NCBI RefSeq assembly: GCF_020073745.1
Contig: NZ_JAIRAU010000008.1
Coordinates: forward strand, 124,001 to 188,000
DNA from: Nannocystis pusilla
GTDB lineage: Bacteria > Myxococcota_A > Polyangia > Nannocystales > Nannocystaceae
Length of the DNA: 64,000 nt
Direction: 5' to 3'
A program made the position numbers and the translations under genes. This document shows, one piece after another, positions 59,854 to 64,000 of the stretch. Below the pieces are notes generated by a model. It had not been told where the DNA came from. It made no database searches and saw only the letters and a list, made by a program, of their open reading frames with translations. Position 1 is the first letter of the stretch. Each line of letters opens with the position of its first letter.

Positions 59854-61983
59854 TCACTCGGCTGCGCGGACCCTGAGCGCGCGCTCGATGTCGCGGACGC
59901 GGATCTCCTGCAGCTCCTGCTCGACGCGGCCGCGCTGCTCGTGGACCGAGTAGTCGCCGTCGCGGCCGCTGGTCGTCAGGCCCTCGATCACGCGCTCGAT
60001 CGTGCGGGCCAGCCCGCCGGGGCCGAAGTACTGCCCGCCCTCGGTCATCAGCCCGTCGTCGGTCTCGCGCACGTGCAGCGCGATCGACCCCAGGCTGTCG
60101 GCCGCGGCGACCGCGAGCGCCATCCGCTCGCGCGCCTGCGCCTTCTCGGCCCGATCGATCTTCGCGTCGAGCCGCTGCCACTCCTTGAGCCGCGCCCTGT
60201 AGGCCGCCGACTCCGGCACCCCCTCGATCGCCGCGTGCGCCACCGCCGGGAAGCGCCAGTACGGCTGGTTCTGCGCCGGCGTGTAGCGCTCGCCAGCGGC
60301 GCCGGCCATGAACGTCGCCAGCAGCAGCGCGTGGTCGAGCAGCAGCGTCGCCCCCGCCGGCGCGGTCACGACGGGCGCCGCCTGGGCCTGCCGCGGCGCC
60401 CACGGTTTCGCCGGCGCGCGCTCGACGTTCGCCGCGAACTTCGGGTCGGTCGAGATCGTCAGCGTCGAGCCGACCAGCGCCACGTGGACGTCGCGCCATT
60501 GCGGCCACGTCACCACATGGCTGCGGCCCTTCCCGCGCTTCACCTTCAGCCCCGCGAGGCCGAGCGGCGAGCCCGGGAGCTTCGCCATCGTCACCGCCAC
60601 CAGCGCCTCGGCCGCGACGACGTTGGTAAATCCGAGCGTGAGGTTGAAGCCGAGCGACGACCTGCCCTCGGCGGTCACCAGCGCGCTCACGTCGCGGGTC
60701 GTCACCGCGAAGCTCACCGTCCCGTCGAGCATCTCGACGGCGGCCCGCGGCTCGCCGCCGAGGTTGCGCTGGATGTCGGCGAACAGCGCCTCGACGCTCT
60801 TGCCGTCGGCCCGCAGCAACGCGTCGAGCGCCGCGATCCCCTCGGCCACGTCGAACCTGCCGCCTGTCCCGAAGAGCACCCGCTCGCTCGCGGCCATCAG
60901 CGCCGGCGGCGGCGCCCCGCTGGGCCCGAGCGCCCGCCGCAGCAGCGACGACTCCGGCGCCTGCGCCCGCGCCGTCCCGGCGATCGCCTGCGGCCCGAGC
61001 GACAGCTCGAACACGATCGGCCCCAGCGGTCCGAACACCGCGCTCCACAGCTCCCGCTCGCGCTGCCGGCGTTCGCGGTGCTGCGCCTCCGCGGCGCGCT
61101 GCTCGTCGGCCACCTGCTGCCAGCGCGCGATCTCCTCGGCCGAGCCGCCCTGCTCGCGCAGCCGCTGCAGCTCCTGCTCGGCCCAGCTCGGCGACGGCTC
61201 GCCCTGCCGCCTCTGCGCCTCGAGCTCCGCCCGCATCATCCGCGCGACGTCGACGAACGCCACCACGTCGCGCGCCGCCGGCCCGAGCGCCTGCTGCCAG
61301 CGGGGCGACGCCGTCAGGCCGCGGGCCGGGTCGACGCTCGCCAGCTCGCGGGCGAAGTCGTGGGGCGCGAGGCTCGGGTTGTCGACCATCACGATGAACG
61401 CGAAGTCGTCGCGCAGCACCAGCGACGTCTTCGCGTTCGACTCCTGCCCCAGCACGATCCCGCGGTCCTCGTAGACCGACTCGAGGTCGCCGCCGAGCTT
61501 CATGCCGACGCGGTCGAGGAATTGGCGGAACCGCTGCGGGTCGCTCAGCGTGATGAACAGGCACATCGAGCCGCTGCCCGCGTCGAGCAGCGCCCCGCCG
61601 ACCGGTCGGTCCGGGTCGACGCCGATCTCGGGCCACCGCCCGGGGTCGAGCAGGTTGTGGCCGAGGCCCTGCTCGAGGTACGCCGCCGCCTGATCGTAAT
61701 AGGGGCGGTACGTCCCGATCAGCGCCGCCACGTCGACCACGCGCAGCACGTGGCGGACGCTCGCCGCGCTCACCACCACACCTGTCCCTTCAGGCAGGAG
61801 GTCGATCGGCGCGCGCGCCGGCGCCACCGCCGGTGGAGGCGCCGCGCGGGGCGAGGTCGCCACGGCCGGCGCCGATGTCGACGCCATCGGCGAGGCGTTC
61901 GCCGTCTCCGGCTTGGGTCGACAACCGGCAGCGACGAGCCCCGTCGCCAGCACCGCGGACCACACAGGCGAATGCGAGCGCAT
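59854..61983 (-). CDS. Large lipoprotein of unknown function
   Basis: A 709-residue lipoprotein: lipobox VAAGC (Cys at about 21), an Ala/Pro/Ser linker, then alternating beta and helical segments with a long charged coiled coil in the middle (AELEAQRRQGEPSPSWAEQELQRLREQ). Recurring features such as GVVVSAASVRHVLRVVD, VVAFVDVARMMR and WRDVHVALVGSTLTISTDP recall DUF3352-like proteins, but the match is weak. No catalytic motif is visible. It lies upstream of the cupin lipoprotein with a 53-base gap on the same strand. Confidence 0.7.
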   Translation of the reverse strand: MRSHSPVWSAVLATGLVAAGCRPKPETANASPMASTSAPAVATSPRAAPPPAVAPARAPIDLLPEGTGVVVSAASVRHVLRVVDVAALIGTYRPYYDQAAAYLEQGLGHNLLDPGRWPEIGVDPDRPVGGALLDAGSGSMCLFITLSDPQRFRQFLDRVGMKLGGDLESVYEDRGIVLGQESNAKTSLVLRDDFAFIVMVDNPSLAPHDFARELASVDPARGLTASPRWQQALGPAARDVVAFVDVARMMRAELEAQRRQGEPSPSWAEQELQRLREQGGSAEEIARWQQVADEQRAAEAQHRERRQRERELWSAVFGPLGPIVFELSLGPQAIAGTARAQAPESSLLRRALGPSGAPPPALMAASERVLFGTGGRFDVAEGIAALDALLRADGKSVEALFADIQRNLGGEPRAAVEMLDGTVSFAVTTRDVSALVTAEGRSSLGFNLTLGFTNVVAAEALVAVTMAKLPGSPLGLAGLKVKRGKGRSHVVTWPQWRDVHVALVGSTLTISTDPKFAANVERAPAKPWAPRQAQAAPVVTAPAGATLLLDHALLLATFMAGAAGERYTPAQNQPYWRFPAVAHAAIEGVPESAAYRARLKEWQRLDAKIDRAEKAQARERMALAVAAADSLGSIALHVRETDDGLMTEGGQYFGPGGLARTIERVIEGLTTSGRDGDYSVHEQRGRVEQELQEIRVRDIERALRVRAAE

Positions 61984-62036
61984 GTCCCATCGTAGCACCG
62001 GGTCCACGCGCCGGTGTTCGCCCGCGCGCCCCGGCG

Positions 62037-62591
62037 CTACGGCGATGACGGCACCCGCTCCCACGCGTCGTACTTGGCAGCCGGCTCCGGCCCCGCGAAC
62101 ACCTGGATCGCCACCAGCGGCTCGGGCCCGTTCTCGAAGCTGACGAGCGCGCCCGGCGGCATGTAGATCGTCGTCCCCGGGCCCACCTCGTGCGATTGCC
62201 CGTCGATCGTGAATTTGCCCGCGCCGCTCAGGATGTGAATGTACTCCTCGGTCGGGTCGCGGTGCTCCGGCACCGTACCCCCCGGTGCCATCTCGAGCTT
62301 GCCGAGGAACGCGTTCTGCCCGCGCGCCAGGGCCCAGATCTGCGCCGCCCCGCCGCTTTTCTGCCGGTGCTCCGCCTGCGCCAGCGACGTCACCGCCGCC
62401 GGCAGCGACGGCTTCGGCGCATCGGCCGGCCTGGCGTCCTCCGCCCTGGTCTCGCCTTTCGTGTCCTTCTTCTTCCCCGGCTCCGCCTTCGCCAATTCGG
62501 AGCGCGTCTCGACCTTCACCGGTTCGGGCGCGCGCTCGCAGCCTGTGGTCGCCACAATCGAGAAGAGGAGCACGAAGCCGGCGCGTGACAT
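62037..62591 (-). CDS. Cupin-domain lipoprotein
   Basis: A 184-residue lipoprotein with lipobox ATTGC (Cys at 18), a Lys/Glu/Pro linker and one cupin_2 domain. Cupin motif 1 is GGTVPEHRDPTEEYIHILSGAG (His and Glu ligands) and motif 2 is VGPGTTIYMPPGALVSF, in which the usual second-motif His is not visible. It may therefore bind metal only partly. Its location is the periplasm or outer membrane. Its function is unknown. Confidence 0.8.
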   Translation of the reverse strand: MSRAGFVLLFSIVATTGCERAPEPVKVETRSELAKAEPGKKKDTKGETRAEDARPADAPKPSLPAAVTSLAQAEHRQKSGGAAQIWALARGQNAFLGKLEMAPGGTVPEHRDPTEEYIHILSGAGKFTIDGQSHEVGPGTTIYMPPGALVSFENGPEPLVAIQVFAGPEPAAKYDAWERVPSSP

Positions 62592-62633
62592 CGCGCCGCA
62601 ACGTACATCACGACCTGCGCGCCGCGCAACGGC

Positions 62634-64000
62634 TCACAGGACCGGGAAGTCGAACTCGAGGTTCTCGCGGCGCGACGTCGGCGTCTGGGCCCCGCGGGTG
62701 AGGCGATGGACCTCGCCGACCACGTACTCGCGCAGCTCGGACACGCGGATCGTGCCGTCGCGGTCGAGGTCGGCCGAGCCCGACATCAGCCCTTGCAGCA
62801 CGCTGAACGTGAACACCCCGTTTTGCCATTGCGCCGACTCGAGCGCGAACTCGGCCCCGCTGGCCGACGAGATCACCGCCGCACCTGACCCTCGGCGCAG
62901 GTCGGCGAACAGCTGCGCCAGCACCTCGTGCGAGCGGTCCGGGCTCTGGATCGCCCCGCCGTAGCTGAACGTGCGGAAGTCCGAGGCCAGCTTCACCTCC
63001 TCGGCCCGCGCCCCCGTGCCCGCGCCCGGCAGCGGCGGCGGCGTGCGGATCGCGTCCTCGTCGACCTCGCCCGAATGGCAGGTGTCCATCATCATCAGCT
63101 TGCGCCGCGCCGGGATCCCGTCGAGCAGGCTCTCGAGCTGCTCGTACGACAGCCCGCGCGCGCTCGGCCGCTCGCGCTCGAAGTCGTGGGTCACGAAGTA
63201 GTAATCGAGGTTGGTGTCGAGCATCCCGTGCCCGGCCACGAACACCACCACCTGGTCGTCGATCTTCGTGCCGAGCAGCCGCTCGCGGGCCGCCAGGATG
63301 TTCTCGCGCCGCGCCTCGCCGTCGAGGATCTGCAGCACCTCCACCTTGCCGAACCGCGACCCGCGCGACTTGAACAGCCCGGCGATGTCGCGCGCGTCCT
63401 TGGCCGCGTACTTGAGGTTCATCTTCACGTCGGCGTACTTCGACACCCCGATCGCCACCACGTAGAGGTCCGACGCCGGCGCCGGCGCCGTCGACACCAC
63501 CTCGACCGTGTCCTTGCGCGACTCGGTGCCCGCCGCGTTCAGCGTCGACACCTGGATCTTGTTGCGCCCCGGCAGCAGCTCGACCGCCAGCGTGCGCTCG
63601 TGGTGGCGCGACTTCTCGCCGCGCAGGTCGAGGCCCGCCGAGCCGTGGATCGGCACGTCGTTGACGTACACCAGCAGGCGGTCGAGCGCGAAGCGGTCGT
63701 CGTCGGCCGTCACGTGCAGCTGCAACGTCCGCTCCGGCGTGCTGACCGGCAGCTCGCCCGCGATCTTCGCCGTCGGCAGGTGATACTCCGGCCGCAGCGC
63801 CGCCTCGTCGATGCGCATCTTCTTCAGGCGCTTCTTGTAGGCCTTCTCGTACAGCGCCAGCAGCTCCGCCGGCGCGTAGCCGAACCGCTTCAATACCAGG
63901 TCGGGCCGGTTGAGCCGCAGGTCGAACAGCTCGACCGGCACGATCGTCTCGCCGAGGCGGAACGACACCGACTCGAACCCCTGCCGCGACGCCGTGTAGT
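62634..64000 (-). CDS. Caspase-like peptidase (C14) with EF-hand-like loop, N-terminus outside window
   Basis: The frame stays open to the window end, so the N-terminal part is missing. About 180 residues of unassigned sequence precede a caspase-like domain beginning LYVVAIGVSKYADVKMNLKYAAKDA. Catalytic His is in VFVAGHGMLD and Cys in MMMDTCHSGE. The C-terminal DLDRDGTIRVSE is a canonical 12-residue EF-hand calcium loop (D, D, D, G, I, E at positions 1, 3, 5, 6, 8, 12). Upstream residues (TASRQGFESVSFRLG) suggest a WD40-type or similar repeat before it. Likely a bacterial metacaspase-type signalling or self-destruct protease. Confidence 0.85.
   Translation of the reverse strand, partial: YTASRQGFESVSFRLGETIVPVELFDLRLNRPDLVLKRFGYAPAELLALYEKAYKKRLKKMRIDEAALRPEYHLPTAKIAGELPVSTPERTLQLHVTADDDRFALDRLLVYVNDVPIHGSAGLDLRGEKSRHHERTLAVELLPGRNKIQVSTLNAAGTESRKDTVEVVSTAPAPASDLYVVAIGVSKYADVKMNLKYAAKDARDIAGLFKSRGSRFGKVEVLQILDGEARRENILAARERLLGTKIDDQVVVFVAGHGMLDTNLDYYFVTHDFERERPSARGLSYEQLESLLDGIPARRKLMMMDTCHSGEVDEDAIRTPPPLPGAGTGARAEEVKLASDFRTFSYGGAIQSPDRSHEVLAQLFADLRRGSGAAVISSASGAEFALESAQWQNGVFTFSVLQGLMSGSADLDRDGTIRVSELREYVVGEVHRLTRGAQTPTSRRENLEFDFPVL

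Overview
The window is GC-rich double-stranded DNA with dense, high-GC3 genes. It suggests a chromosome of a myxobacterium-like bacterium (Myxococcota, possibly the Nannocystis group). The clues are many small lipoproteins with Thr/Gly/Pro-rich linkers after the lipobox, an IgGFc-binding-like lipoprotein, a FIST-domain protein beside a STAS gene, an AgmX-like C-terminus on a VWA-type protein, a caspase-like peptidase, and a large TMTC-like protein. This taxonomic guess rests on gene style only.

Region 1 (1 to about 23,500) is the right part of an integrated mobile element; its left end lies outside the window. All genes are on the plus strand and tightly packed, several joined by ATGA or GTGA-type overlaps. 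They are an unknown C-terminal membrane protein, a protein with a duplicated domain, a 2071-residue N12-class adenine methylase/SF2 helicase (DarB-like in architecture), a helicase-less relative of its C-terminus, a GHKL ATPase joined to an HExxH metallopeptidase-like domain, a zinc-ribbon/DUF3560 protein, and a run of small membrane and low-complexity proteins, one with 11-residue Gly-rich repeats and one frameshifted. A tyrosine recombinase with its own N-terminal excisionase-like HTH closes the element. The sequence past it is the interior of a STAS-domain gene on the minus strand, so the element split a host FIST-STAS pair.

Region 2 (about 23,500 to 64,000) is host chromosome. It holds a cluster of secreted Cys-rich and Thr-rich lipoproteins (25.5-31.8 kb), a BASS transporter/GST/PHA-granule-type gene group, an orphan beta-class DNA methyltransferase, the conserved rpsB-tsf-pyrH-frr cluster with a strong hairpin terminator between tsf and pyrH, a TMTC-like membrane protein with a repeat-built N-terminus, pcnB with a downstream methyltransferase, a DUF99 gene, a SAK-type HAD, a GNAT, a large disordered TPR membrane protein, a beta-helix lipoprotein, a Spy-like protein, a JmjC-like cupin, a DMT permease, an AlkB-like protein, a VWA protein, further lipoproteins and the C-terminal part of a caspase-like protein.

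The most unusual signal is not a gene. The host part, but not the element, carries a dispersed family of short perfect palindromes, TGTCY-N4-RGACA, inside genes in different frames, at gene ends and between genes. In two places it has grown into tandem arrays that are translated as peptide repeats. A second pattern is that many host genes have a -10-like hexamer ending 6 to 11 bases before the start codon and no ribosome binding site, as expected for leaderless mRNAs, whereas element genes have clear ribosome binding sites or coupled starts.
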